NCBI RefSeq assembly: GCF_005405065.1
Contig: NZ_BJDI01000001.1
Coordinates: forward strand, 124,001-188,000
Length of the DNA stretch: 64,000 nucleotides
Direction of reading: 5' to 3'
Origin: Lactiplantibacillus nangangensis
Lineage (GTDB): Bacteria > Bacillota > Bacilli > Lactobacillales > Lactobacillaceae
Shown piece after piece: positions 49,625 to 57,815 of this stretch. Within the stretch, counting starts at the first letter, position 1, and the number at the start of each line of letters is the position of its first letter. The notes beneath the pieces were generated by a model, which worked only from the letters and a program-made list of their open reading frames with translations, was not told the DNA's origin and made no database searches. The position numbers were made by a program, and so were the translations under genes.

Positions 49625-51302
49625 TGACTGTCACTCCTTGCTGTCCATCACTGCTGATTGCCATGGTAAATGACTCACCAAACGTATCCAACAGTCGTGA
49701 ATAAACATTTTGTAAGCCAATCGACTTTTGTTGTTCCGCATCTAATGGTTGGCGCATCTTCACGTTGACCGCTTTGACTTCGGCGGCGGTTAACGGCCGC
49801 CCGTTGTTAATAATCTTGATATAGACGGTTTGACCTTGCCGCCAAGCTTTCACACTCAAGGCATTGTCTTGGCGGGCAAAATCGACGCCATGCACGAAGT
49901 AGTTTTCAACTAGCGGCTGCAAACTGAACTTCGGTAACGCCACGTCAGCGACTTCCGGCGCCACTTGAAATTGATAAGCCAATCGATCTGGGAAACGCAC
50001 TTGGTATAAAAAGACGTACTTTTCGACAAATTTCAGCTCTTGCTTGATCGTCGTGCGCGGCGACAAATCCGTATTGTTCCGCAATAAGGCCGCAAAACTG
50101 TAGACCACATTAGCCAGTTCCGGTTGGTCAGCATCTAGGGCGGCCATCCGAATGTATTCCAACGTGTTCGACATGAAATGGGGATTGATCTGCGCTTGCA
50201 ACGCTTTACGGTTCGCTTCTTGCTGCGCAATCTGTAACTGATAGATCGTATTAATATGTTCATGAATCTCTTCCAACATCGCATTGATCCCATCCGCCAA
50301 CGTTCGTAAATCGGTGGGCTTGAGATCGACTGGGACCCGCGCCGACAAGTTGCCATCTGAGACATCTTGAACTGAGACCACGATCGCTTTCAATTGATGT
50401 TGATAACGTCTAAAAGTCAACCAGAGTCCAATACTTAAACCTAATAGGAGCACTAACCCTAATAAGATCAACGGTAAAACATGGTCCAATAACAACGCAT
50501 GTAGCGTCGCCTGATTAACGACCATCGTTAACTGATAACCAGAGGGCAAGTCTTTCGTATTGACGTGAAAGCCACGCAAACGAGCCATGTTATCAGCGGC
50601 TAAGGCGCGTTTGAAAGCTTGTTTGGAATGGGCCTTGACCTGCTTACCGGCATAGTAAAAGACCGTATCGTTCGCATCGGACTCAACCGCAATCTGAAAG
50701 GCCCGCGTCGCTGGTAACTGCTGTAATTGGCGCTTTAACGCCGTCTGATCAAAGCTGAGACTGATGACCCCATCCGTCTCCAACGTATATTGATTGACCA
50801 ACGGTGCACTGATTGCAAACTGTTGGGTCACGGCTTTAGCCGGATACAGTCCACCACCAGAATTGGTTGGGGTCGCCATAAAGACCTTTTTCTGGTTACC
50901 TAGTCGGAGCGTGAGTTGACTGACTTGGTCATGTTGGACAAAGAATTGCCGCGATTCCGTTGGCCAGAAGAAATACGGCTCACCTTTAATACTTTTATTA
51001 ATGGCGTAATCGCTATAATCGGACAGTGATGAGTCAAAATATTTTTCCACACTCGGTAAATTGCCCGCATTAGCCGTCAACTGCGTCGCAAATTGCGAGA
51101 TCAGTTGTTGGTTCTGGGCAATCGTTTGTCCAACTTGGGTCGCAGCCGTTGTTTCTGCTTGATGGACCTCAGAATCATAAGTTCGCACACTCACGAGTAC
51201 AAAAACACTGGTTGCCAAAACAACCATCACCGAGATGATGGTTGTGTAAAGCTTGATCAAACGGACAAAACTTGACCGCATCATGTAATCACGCGCCCGC
51301 AT
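49599..51302 (-). CDS. YesM-type sensor histidine kinase
   Basis: A 567-residue membrane sensor. One helix near residues 17-38, an extracytoplasmic domain of about 240 residues, a second helix (LPLILLGLVLLLGLSIGLWL), a HAMP region, the His_kinase motif QINPHFMSNTLEYI with the phospho-His, and an ATPase domain with LQPLVENYFVHG and GIGLQNVYSRL. It partners the regulator at 48134. Pneumococcal YesMN-type systems respond to host glycans, and Bacillus ones to plant polysaccharides; the signal here is unknown. Its ATG directly abuts the yesL stop. Confidence 0.93.
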   Translation of the reverse strand: MRARDYMMRSSFVRLIKLYTTIISVMVVLATSVFVLVSVRTYDSEVHQAETTAATQVGQTIAQNQQLISQFATQLTANAGNLPSVEKYFDSSLSDYSDYAINKSIKGEPYFFWPTESRQFFVQHDQVSQLTLRLGNQKKVFMATPTNSGGGLYPAKAVTQQFAISAPLVNQYTLETDGVISLSFDQTALKRQLQQLPATRAFQIAVESDANDTVFYYAGKQVKAHSKQAFKRALAADNMARLRGFHVNTKDLPSGYQLTMVVNQATLHALLLDHVLPLILLGLVLLLGLSIGLWLTFRRYQHQLKAIVVSVQDVSDGNLSARVPVDLKPTDLRTLADGINAMLEEIHEHINTIYQLQIAQQEANRKALQAQINPHFMSNTLEYIRMAALDADQPELANVVYSFAALLRNNTDLSPRTTIKQELKFVEKYVFLYQVRFPDRLAYQFQVAPEVADVALPKFSLQPLVENYFVHGVDFARQDNALSVKAWRQGQTVYIKIINNGRPLTAAEVKAVNVKMRQPLDAEQQKSIGLQNVYSRLLDTFGESFTMAISSDGQQGVTVNVQFDLKE

Positions 51303-51911
51303 TTAGGCCGCCTCAAGCATCTTATCGATTTTGGCATACCATTGATGTGACAAGACATCGGTCGCAAACACGTAAATGCCGGGGCTCAAGAATAGAATCA
51401 AGCCAGGCCATTTCAAGGAAACAATGATCAAGACGATCGTCACAATCACGAAGACTAATAGTTGGATAAAACTACTGAAAAATTGCACAATCGCTAACTT
51501 AACGGCATCTTTAAAGGACACATCATAGTGTGAGCGTAACATTGCCGTAAACATCGCCAAACTGAAATCAAAAATCAAAGCGGCGACGATCACGAATTGC
51601 ACGAATAACATCCAAGCTTGGTTAACCGTGGTGCTTAAGTAAAGGTTGTAGGCTAAAACAATCCCAGCGCCTGGGAAATACCACGTATGCAAGTTTTCTT
51701 GCCAAAAGTCTTGTTTAAACCGACGCCAAGCCTTGCCAAAGCCGTATTTTTTATAATCCCATTCGTTATCCATATACATTTCAGTCACAGTCCGCAGTGC
51801 TGGACCAATCCCTAAAACGACTAAACCAGCTACCGTTAATATCCAGAAATAGACCGTCATAATTAAAAAGATAAAGATTCTTGTAAAAATTTTATCTGCT
51901 GCACGTCCCAT
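51303..51911 (-). CDS. YesL-like DUF624 membrane protein
   Basis: A 202-residue protein with about five hydrophobic segments of the DUF624/YesL family. Members nearly always neighbour YesM/YesN and Lpl-type sugar importers, and their role is unknown. It is first in the yesL-yesM-yesN unit, adjoining the kinase gene without a gap. AAGGGGG precedes the ATG. Confidence 0.88.
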   Translation of the reverse strand: MGRAADKIFTRIFIFLIMTVYFWILTVAGLVVLGIGPALRTVTEMYMDNEWDYKKYGFGKAWRRFKQDFWQENLHTWYFPGAGIVLAYNLYLSTTVNQAWMLFVQFVIVAALIFDFSLAMFTAMLRSHYDVSFKDAVKLAIVQFFSSFIQLLVFVIVTIVLIIVSLKWPGLILFLSPGIYVFATDVLSHQWYAKIDKMLEAA

Positions 51912-52021
51912 GCTAATTCCCCCTTGCTGTTGTTACCATTGCCGTTCCCGTCAAGTCACGGTTTGTGACCACTTTTCACGTCGTCACAACGTCTTCAATC
52001 ATACCAAAAATCGCTTGTTTT

Positions 52022-52036
52022 TGATAGCGCTATCAG
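52022..52036 (-). promoter_or_regulatory. cre-like palindrome upstream of yesL-yesM-yesN
   Basis: The perfect palindrome TGATAGCGCTATCA next to the GH13 stop fits the cre core with two deviations. Downstream on the minus strand lies an extended -10 (TGG then TATGAT, about 51990). The 125-base gap thus probably holds a CcpA-controlled promoter for the sensory genes. Confidence 0.45.
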
Positions 52037-53668
52037 TTACACATCCAAAGCGACCATGAAGGCCTCATACGGCCGTAATTTCACAGTTCCCAACTGCTGA
52101 GGATAATCCGGATAGTTGCCAACTAAGCGGTGCGCCGACCGTGCTGGTAACCTTACTTCAACCGGTTCGGCGCTAAAGTTACTACAGATCAACCAAGTCT
52201 GATCAGCCAACGTCCGGGTATACGCAAATACGGTATCTGGAACACCTTCAATCGCCGCAAACGTCCCAGTTTGCAGGACTGGATTCGTTCGCCGCAACTT
52301 GATCAATTGCTGATAAGTGTTAAAAATACTGTCCGATTCAGCTAAAGTTGCTTGGACGTTAATTTGAGTATAGTTGGGATTAACCGCTAGCCACGGCTGA
52401 CCAGTACTAAAGCCAGCATTGGCACTCGTATCCCACTGCATTGGCGTCCGCGCGTTGTCCCGGCTAAACCGATTCAATTTAGCCATTGCCGCGGACTCGG
52501 ACTCACCGCGGTCGCGTAATTGGCGATAGATCGTACGTGCCTCAACATCGTTCACTTGTTCAATCTTGTTAACTGGACAATCGGTCATCCCGATTTCTTC
52601 GCCTTGATACAAATACGGGGTCCCTTTTAAGCCGTGCAACGTTATTGCCAACATCTTGGCGCTCAACTCACGGTTTGGCCCAGTCGTTGCCCCAAATCGT
52701 GACACAGCGCGTGGTAAATCATGATTGTTCCAAAATAAACTGTTCCAACCTTGCTGCCCTAAAACGCGTTGGCAGTCATATAGCGCCTGCTTCAAACGTT
52801 TCACCGATAGCGGTGTGGTTTCCCACTTTTCCCCGCCAACTTTACGGTCAGCCCACAAGTGACCAAACTGAAAAATCATACTCAACTCTTGGTTCGCCGG
52901 ATTGCTGTATTGCAAGGCGTCTTTCGGGCCCGCGCTCCACGCCTCGCCGACCGTCAAGAAATCTCGGTCAGCCCACGTTTGACGATTCATCTCATGCAAA
53001 TAATCATGTAAATGAGTTCCGTTAACGAGCCGTTTTTTGAACGGTTCCTTGCCAATCATATCAATGACATCCATCCGGAAACCACCGATGCCCTTATCGA
53101 TCCAAAAGTTCATCATGTCGTAAATGGCTTGTCGTAACTTGGGATTCTGCCAATTTAAATCAATTTGTTTGGCCGAGAACAGATGTAGGAAATATTGACC
53201 GCTTGGCTCATCTTTTTCCCAAGCAGAACCACCAATGAACCCCGAGGTTAAGTCATTCGGTTCATGCCCATCGACCGGATCTGACCAGACATAATAATCA
53301 CGCGTCGGGCTAGCTTGATCAGCCCGGGCATTCACGAACCAGGCATGCTCATCACTTGTATGATTGACCACCAAATCCATAACAACGCGAATGCCACGCC
53401 GCTTGGCTTCAGCAATTAACCGATCCATGTCAGCCATTGTGCCATACTCCGGATTAATGGCCTGGTAATCGGAAATATCATAACCATTATCCGCATTCGG
53501 ACTTTGATAAACTGGGCTCAGCCAAATGGCGCCAACGCCTAATTTTTGCAAATAGTCGAGGCGACTGATAATTCCGGGCAAATCACCGATCCCATCACCG
53601 TTGCTATCTTGAAAACTCCGGGGGTAGATTTGATAAACCACCGCGCTTTGCCACCAATGTTGACTCAT
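52037..53668 (-). CDS. GH13 oligo-1,6-glucosidase-type alpha-glucosidase
   Basis: A 543-residue cytoplasmic GH13_31 enzyme. Conserved regions are DLVVNHTSDEH, GFRMDVIDMIG with the nucleophile Asp, TVGEAWS with the acid/base Glu, and FWNNHDLPR. The Val directly after the nucleophile is the residue associated with alpha-1,6 specificity in isomaltases. Likely substrates are isomalto-oligosaccharides or panose, perhaps also glucosylated oligosaccharides brought in by the ABC system. It follows the solute-binding protein gene, separated by a hairpin. Confidence 0.9.
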   Translation of the reverse strand: MSQHWWQSAVVYQIYPRSFQDSNGDGIGDLPGIISRLDYLQKLGVGAIWLSPVYQSPNADNGYDISDYQAINPEYGTMADMDRLIAEAKRRGIRVVMDLVVNHTSDEHAWFVNARADQASPTRDYYVWSDPVDGHEPNDLTSGFIGGSAWEKDEPSGQYFLHLFSAKQIDLNWQNPKLRQAIYDMMNFWIDKGIGGFRMDVIDMIGKEPFKKRLVNGTHLHDYLHEMNRQTWADRDFLTVGEAWSAGPKDALQYSNPANQELSMIFQFGHLWADRKVGGEKWETTPLSVKRLKQALYDCQRVLGQQGWNSLFWNNHDLPRAVSRFGATTGPNRELSAKMLAITLHGLKGTPYLYQGEEIGMTDCPVNKIEQVNDVEARTIYRQLRDRGESESAAMAKLNRFSRDNARTPMQWDTSANAGFSTGQPWLAVNPNYTQINVQATLAESDSIFNTYQQLIKLRRTNPVLQTGTFAAIEGVPDTVFAYTRTLADQTWLICSNFSAEPVEVRLPARSAHRLVGNYPDYPQQLGTVKLRPYEAFMVALDV

Positions 53669-53714
53669 CCCAAATCATCCTTTCCATGACACTTTAAAAA
53701 ATAGGGCTATGTAG

Positions 53715-53754
53715 ACAAAGAAGTCGTAGCGCAAGTTGCACCCGACCTCTTTGT
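53715..53754 (-). other. Intercistronic hairpin between the solute-binding protein and GH13 genes
   Basis: Arms ACAAAGAAGTCG and CGACCTCTTTGT (one mismatch) with an internal loop, followed by sequence lacking an immediate T-run. Such hairpins after binding-protein genes raise their mRNA level above the downstream gene. Confidence 0.65.
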
Positions 53755-53774
53755 GATAACGCGTTAATTGCTAA

Positions 53775-55241
53775 TTATTGTTTAGCAAGAAAGGCATCGT
53801 ATTGCTTTTGTAATTCTTTTTGAACCTTGTCGTAACCGGCAGTCTTCAGTTCCTTATCCATCTTCTTGATGGTTGGTTCTGGATCAGCGGTACCAGTGTT
53901 AAGAATATCGAGGTACTTACTCATAACGTTTGACAAGTTGGTGATTTCAGTCTTCATTGAGCTGGTATCAGGGTTGAAGCCTAAAGCAGCTGAAGTCTTA
54001 GACGCTTTAATGCCAGCATCACGTTTGTTGATCATGGCATCAGTTGTGGTATCAAGCGTGTACAAGTTCTTGTTGTTACCCATCATCCAAGCGCCGATGA
54101 AGTAGTTTGGTTTGTACTTCTTAGTAAGTTTGATCTTACCCTTAGCTTCATCCGTGTAGTTCCATTGTTGACCTTGAAGACCCCAAGTGATGTTGTTAAG
54201 GAGCTTCTTATCAGTGTTCAATAAGTTCAAGACTTTCATTGCTTCGGTCTTGTGCTTAGAAGTCTTAGAGATGTTCCAAACAGCAACTTGTGCTTGTGCT
54301 GATGACTTGTATGGATCAGTGATGGCTTTAGATTGCATCTTCTTGCCACCGGCATTGTTTTCCAAGGTTGAATCGCCGTAATCGTAAGGACCTTGGGTTT
54401 CTTGACGAACGAACCAAGTGTTGTCTTGCAAGTTGTATTGGGTACTTGAAGTAGCAGCATCCTTAGGAATGTAGCCCTTTTCATAATAGCTGTGCAAGGT
54501 CTTCAAGATACCACGCATTTCAGTGGTGTCATAAACGTTAACGATCTTCTTACTCTTACCACTTGAATCAATGGCAAATGGTAGGCCGTTACCCAATGGG
54601 AAGTCCATGTGCGCTGGTGAAGCCTTGAAGCCTTGGCCAATCGCGAAGGCTGCGACACCAGGGTTCGCTTTATGGAATTTCGCTAAAGCTGGTTCCATGC
54701 TAGCGTATGAGTTCACGCCACTGATCTTAATATCATTTTTGTCTAAGAATGACTGGTTGAAAGTTAACATGTTTTGCGCATAGATGTTAGCGTTTACAGG
54801 GAAGCCGTAAATCTTACCATTAACTTTCAAGCCTTTCCAATATGAAGGGTTAACTTCTTTGTAAGCCTTCTTGGCAACACCGCTCTTAAGTTCGCTGGTC
54901 ATATCAGCGTAGGCCCCTTTGAGGGCATTATTCGTATAGTTTTGTGAGAATGCTAAATCGTAGCTGTTCCCAGAAGTAACCATGACGTTATACTTTTGCG
55001 CATAATCGCCCCAGCCAATAAAGTTCATTTTGACGTTAATATCTTTATACGTCTTATGAATTTCTTTGTTAGCCTTTTTGATCATTGCTGAGTAGTTCTT
55101 AGGCTTATCCCCAGGCATATACATGTTAACCGTGGTCATCTTGCTAGCAGAATCGCTACCAGACTTGCCACAGCCAGCTAAGGCAATGGTCCCTAATGCA
55201 GCAATACTGACAACCGCTGCACCTTTAATTAATTTGTTCAT
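53775..55241 (-). CDS. Extracellular solute-binding lipoprotein, LplA type
   Basis: A 488-residue ABC sugar-binding protein. A signal peptide with lipobox LAGCGKSGSD (Cys about residue 23) anchors it to the membrane. The mature part is a large family-1-like binding protein of the LplA/YtcQ group (about 490 residues rather than 400), which bind complex oligosaccharides. ATG at 55241 is preferred, as an ATG three codons upstream touches the ribosome site GAGGAGG. It belongs with the permeases at 55410 and 56340. Confidence 0.9.
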   Translation of the reverse strand: MNKLIKGAAVVSIAALGTIALAGCGKSGSDSASKMTTVNMYMPGDKPKNYSAMIKKANKEIHKTYKDINVKMNFIGWGDYAQKYNVMVTSGNSYDLAFSQNYTNNALKGAYADMTSELKSGVAKKAYKEVNPSYWKGLKVNGKIYGFPVNANIYAQNMLTFNQSFLDKNDIKISGVNSYASMEPALAKFHKANPGVAAFAIGQGFKASPAHMDFPLGNGLPFAIDSSGKSKKIVNVYDTTEMRGILKTLHSYYEKGYIPKDAATSSTQYNLQDNTWFVRQETQGPYDYGDSTLENNAGGKKMQSKAITDPYKSSAQAQVAVWNISKTSKHKTEAMKVLNLLNTDKKLLNNITWGLQGQQWNYTDEAKGKIKLTKKYKPNYFIGAWMMGNNKNLYTLDTTTDAMINKRDAGIKASKTSAALGFNPDTSSMKTEITNLSNVMSKYLDILNTGTADPEPTIKKMDKELKTAGYDKVQKELQKQYDAFLAKQ

Positions 55242-55409
55242 ACTTTTCATCCTCCTCGGAATGAGTCAATGCGTGCTTTTCATTTGGTCAAACAAGCTCA
55301 CTGCTGAAACATAAGATCCCGAATCTCTGAATGGTACGAAAGTCAGCTGTTCTCTGAAATGACACCCGCATCGGCATTAAATTTAAACACAACCTGATGC
55401 TCGAATTAA

Positions 55410-56336
55410 TTAACCTTTGACCCCGCCAATGGTCATCCCTTTGACGAAGTACTTTTGGAAGAATGGGTAGGTCAACGCAATTGGTAACGTTGCCACTACG
55501 ACGACCGCGAAACGCATCCCTTCGGTTGGCACACTGGTTGCACCAGCGATCGCCCCGTTGTTGGACATGTTCTGAGTCATGTATTGGATATTGTTTTGAA
55601 TCTTGACCAGCAAGTATTGCAGTGGTGTGACACTGTCCTTGTTGATGTAAAGTAAAGCGTTCATCCAATCGTTCCAGTAACCTAATGACGTAAACAAACT
55701 GATCGTGGCAATCCCAGGAATCGCTAATGGGACCACGATGTTCCAGAAGATCCGCATTTCACTGGCACCATCGATCCGCGCCGATTCAATAATGGCTTCC
55801 GGAATCGATGTCTTGAAGAACGTTCGCATGATCAGCACGTTATAAACCCCGAAACTCATCGGTAAGATCAAGGCCCAGATGTTATCCTGCAAGCCCAACA
55901 TTTGTGTCACAATCAAGTATGTTGGCACCATCCCAGGAACAAATAGCATTGAAATCAAAGCGAAAATCGTAAAGAATTTAGCATACGCGAAGTCTCGACG
56001 AGAGATGGCATAGGCATAAGTGGAACTAAACAAACTGTTCATGATCGTCCCAACGATGGTCACGAATATTGTCACACCAAGTGAAACTAAGACTTGGTGA
56101 CCCATCCGTGAAAGGTATTGGTAACTGGCGAAAGTCCAATGCTTTGGCCAGAATTGATACCCGTAAGCGGTAATATCCGATTCCTTCGTCAAGGACAAGA
56201 TAATGATGAAGAAAAATGGCAAGATACAAGTTAAAGCGAAAATACCAAGGAAAATGTTGAAAAACAGGTTGGCGCCAGGTCCGAACTTGCGAATTTCAAC
56301 TGCTGAAATATGCTTTTTTTTACGCAATGGCGTCAC
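55410..56336 (-). CDS. Carbohydrate ABC transporter permease, LplC/YtcP type
   Basis: A 308-residue inner membrane permease with six helices and the EAA loop EAIIESARIDGASEMRIFW. The MTQNMSNNGAI region and the C-terminal QKYFVKGMTIGGVKG are hallmarks of the LplC/YtcP group. It pairs with the LplB-type subunit three bases upstream and with the binding protein. An unstructured 159-base spacer separates it from the binding-protein gene. Confidence 0.93.
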   Translation of the reverse strand: MTPLRKKKHISAVEIRKFGPGANLFFNIFLGIFALTCILPFFFIIILSLTKESDITAYGYQFWPKHWTFASYQYLSRMGHQVLVSLGVTIFVTIVGTIMNSLFSSTYAYAISRRDFAYAKFFTIFALISMLFVPGMVPTYLIVTQMLGLQDNIWALILPMSFGVYNVLIMRTFFKTSIPEAIIESARIDGASEMRIFWNIVVPLAIPGIATISLFTSLGYWNDWMNALLYINKDSVTPLQYLLVKIQNNIQYMTQNMSNNGAIAGATSVPTEGMRFAVVVVATLPIALTYPFFQKYFVKGMTIGGVKG

Positions 56337-56339
56337 CTC

Positions 56340-57320
56340 CTAAAATAGCGCTGATTCTGGTTGTACTCGACGAACAATCCAGTTGCTGACGATAATGAGT
56401 AAGGCCCCGACGACGGATTGTAATAGCCCAGCGGCGGTTGACATTCCAATATCGTTGGTAGTCGTTAATGCCCGATAAATAAAGGTATCGAACGTTTGAG
56501 TCACATTGATTAAAGCCCCAGAAGAACGTGGAATTAAGTAGAACAGCCCGAAGTCACTCCGGAAGATCCCACCGATGTTCAAGATCAGCATTAAGGTTGC
56601 AACAGGTAAGATGTGTGGCAAAGTAACATTCTTGATTTGTTGCCACTTGTTCGCACCATCCATCATTGCGGCATCATAGTATGATGGGTCAATCCCCATG
56701 GCGGTGGCGAAGTAAAGGATACTGTTATAACCGATCCCTTTCCAAACCCCTAGGAAGATAATGATGAACGGCCAAACCCACGGTGTATTGTAGAAGTCAA
56801 TTGGCGTCCCACCCATCGCTTGGATAATGTGGTTAAAGATCCCTTTATCCGAGCTGAGGAAGGCGTAAACGAAATATGACAGAATCGCCCATGACAAGAA
56901 GTATGGGAATAACATTGAAGTTTGGTAAACCTTCAACAACCGTTGATTCCGCATTTGACTCATCACAACCCCAAAGAAGATGGCGAAGAAGAAGTTCAGT
57001 AACAAGAAGGTCAAATTGTACCCGATCGTGTTACGAATAACTAACCAAAAGTCCGCGGACTTGAAGAAGAACGTGAAGTTTTGGAAACCAACCCAAGGAC
57101 TGTGAAGCACACTATAGATAAAGCCTTGATCTGAGTATTGAAAATTTTGGAAGGCCACAACGTTAGCCAACACTGGAATATAGAAGAAAACGATTAAGAA
57201 TAGCGTCCCAGGCGCAACCATGAGTAAGAACACGCGGTTGTCTCGAAGCTGCCGAAAGAAAGACTTTTTCTTAACCGGCGGTAATTCGACTGTGTCGTTA
57301 ACAATAGGATCTTGTACCAT
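56340..57320 (-). CDS. Carbohydrate ABC transporter permease, LplB/YteP type
   Basis: A 326-residue permease with six membrane segments and the EAA loop DAAMMDGANKWQQIKNVTLP. It resembles LplB/YteP and the NgtP-type subunit of the pneumococcal N-glycan importer family. First gene of the importer operon; its promoter contains a cre site. The ATPase is not encoded here and is presumably the MsmK-type protein at 45673. Confidence 0.93.
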   Translation of the reverse strand: MVQDPIVNDTVELPPVKKKSFFRQLRDNRVFLLMVAPGTLFLIVFFYIPVLANVVAFQNFQYSDQGFIYSVLHSPWVGFQNFTFFFKSADFWLVIRNTIGYNLTFLLLNFFFAIFFGVVMSQMRNQRLLKVYQTSMLFPYFLSWAILSYFVYAFLSSDKGIFNHIIQAMGGTPIDFYNTPWVWPFIIIFLGVWKGIGYNSILYFATAMGIDPSYYDAAMMDGANKWQQIKNVTLPHILPVATLMLILNIGGIFRSDFGLFYLIPRSSGALINVTQTFDTFIYRALTTTNDIGMSTAAGLLQSVVGALLIIVSNWIVRRVQPESALF

Positions 57321-57353
57321 CGTTTCTCCCTCCTTTCATTTATTACACTTGCT

Positions 57354-57382
57354 ATAGTAACCGCTTTCTTTTGTTGCAACAA
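57354..57382 (-). promoter_or_regulatory. Promoter and cre site of the ABC importer operon
   Basis: On the minus strand TTGTTG (57377-57382), 17 bp, TACTAT (57354-57359). AAGAAAGCGGTTACT (57356-57370), a cre with one mismatch, covers the spacer and -10, giving direct CcpA repression. AGGAGGG precedes the ATG at 57320. Confidence 0.7.
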
Positions 57383-57566
57383 TCAACTAACTTAAGGGAT
57401 ATGTTAACAAATTTAAGATTTAGGTAAAATTAGGTATATTTTTTGTACAAAAATCAACAAGAAGGGGTAAACGGCCTATTTACAGTTGTTCGCCAGCAGT
57501 CTGATTTTACACTTACTTGACTCGCTGGGTACCGCCACAGTAACTGTAATTAGTTGATTTTCCCTC

Positions 57567-57606
57567 AAAAAAACGAGCCTGGTAAGCATTCCCAGACTCG
57601 TAAAAT
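57567..57606 (-). terminator. Terminator between the importer promoter and the GH20 gene
   Basis: An interrupted stem (ACGAG and CTGG blocks pairing with CCAG and CTCGT) is followed on the minus strand by TTTTTTT. It ends transcription coming from GH20 or from the promoter at 57767-57795. From 57383 to 57566 nothing else was recognised. Confidence 0.75.
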
Positions 57607-57743
57607 TAACCTTAAGCACTGCAATTAACCAACTGACTCGGTGGACTAGCTAGCCTCATAAATTGATCGCACAAGCGAGGTTAGTCCTAGCCTTGTTATC
57701 ATCCAGTTTGCAGTAGTTTTCTAGTTAAGTGAAACTTATTAAC

Positions 57744-57798
57744 AAGTTGATTATACACATAGACAATTTATAATGGTTGTCTATACATTAGTCAACTT
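57744..57798 (-). promoter_or_regulatory. Nested palindrome containing a promoter, downstream of GH20
   Basis: ATAGACAA-N10-TTGTCTAT (57759-57784) is nested within AAGTTGA/TCAACTT (57744-57750 and 57792-57798), all centred near 57771. On the minus strand TTGACT (57790-57795) and TATAAA (57767-57772) are 17 bp apart within it. The RNA would run about 190 nt from about 57760 to the terminator at 57567 and contains no supported reading frame. A regulated small RNA is a plausible reading. Confidence 0.5.
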
Positions 57799-57815
57799 AT
57801 GACAACTTGACCCCA

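Noticed and set aside
55251-55409. 159-base gap between the LplC-type permease and the binding protein as a separate promoter region
   Set aside because: Neither a convincing -35/-10 pair nor a terminator was seen; it is more likely an untranslated spacer within the operon.
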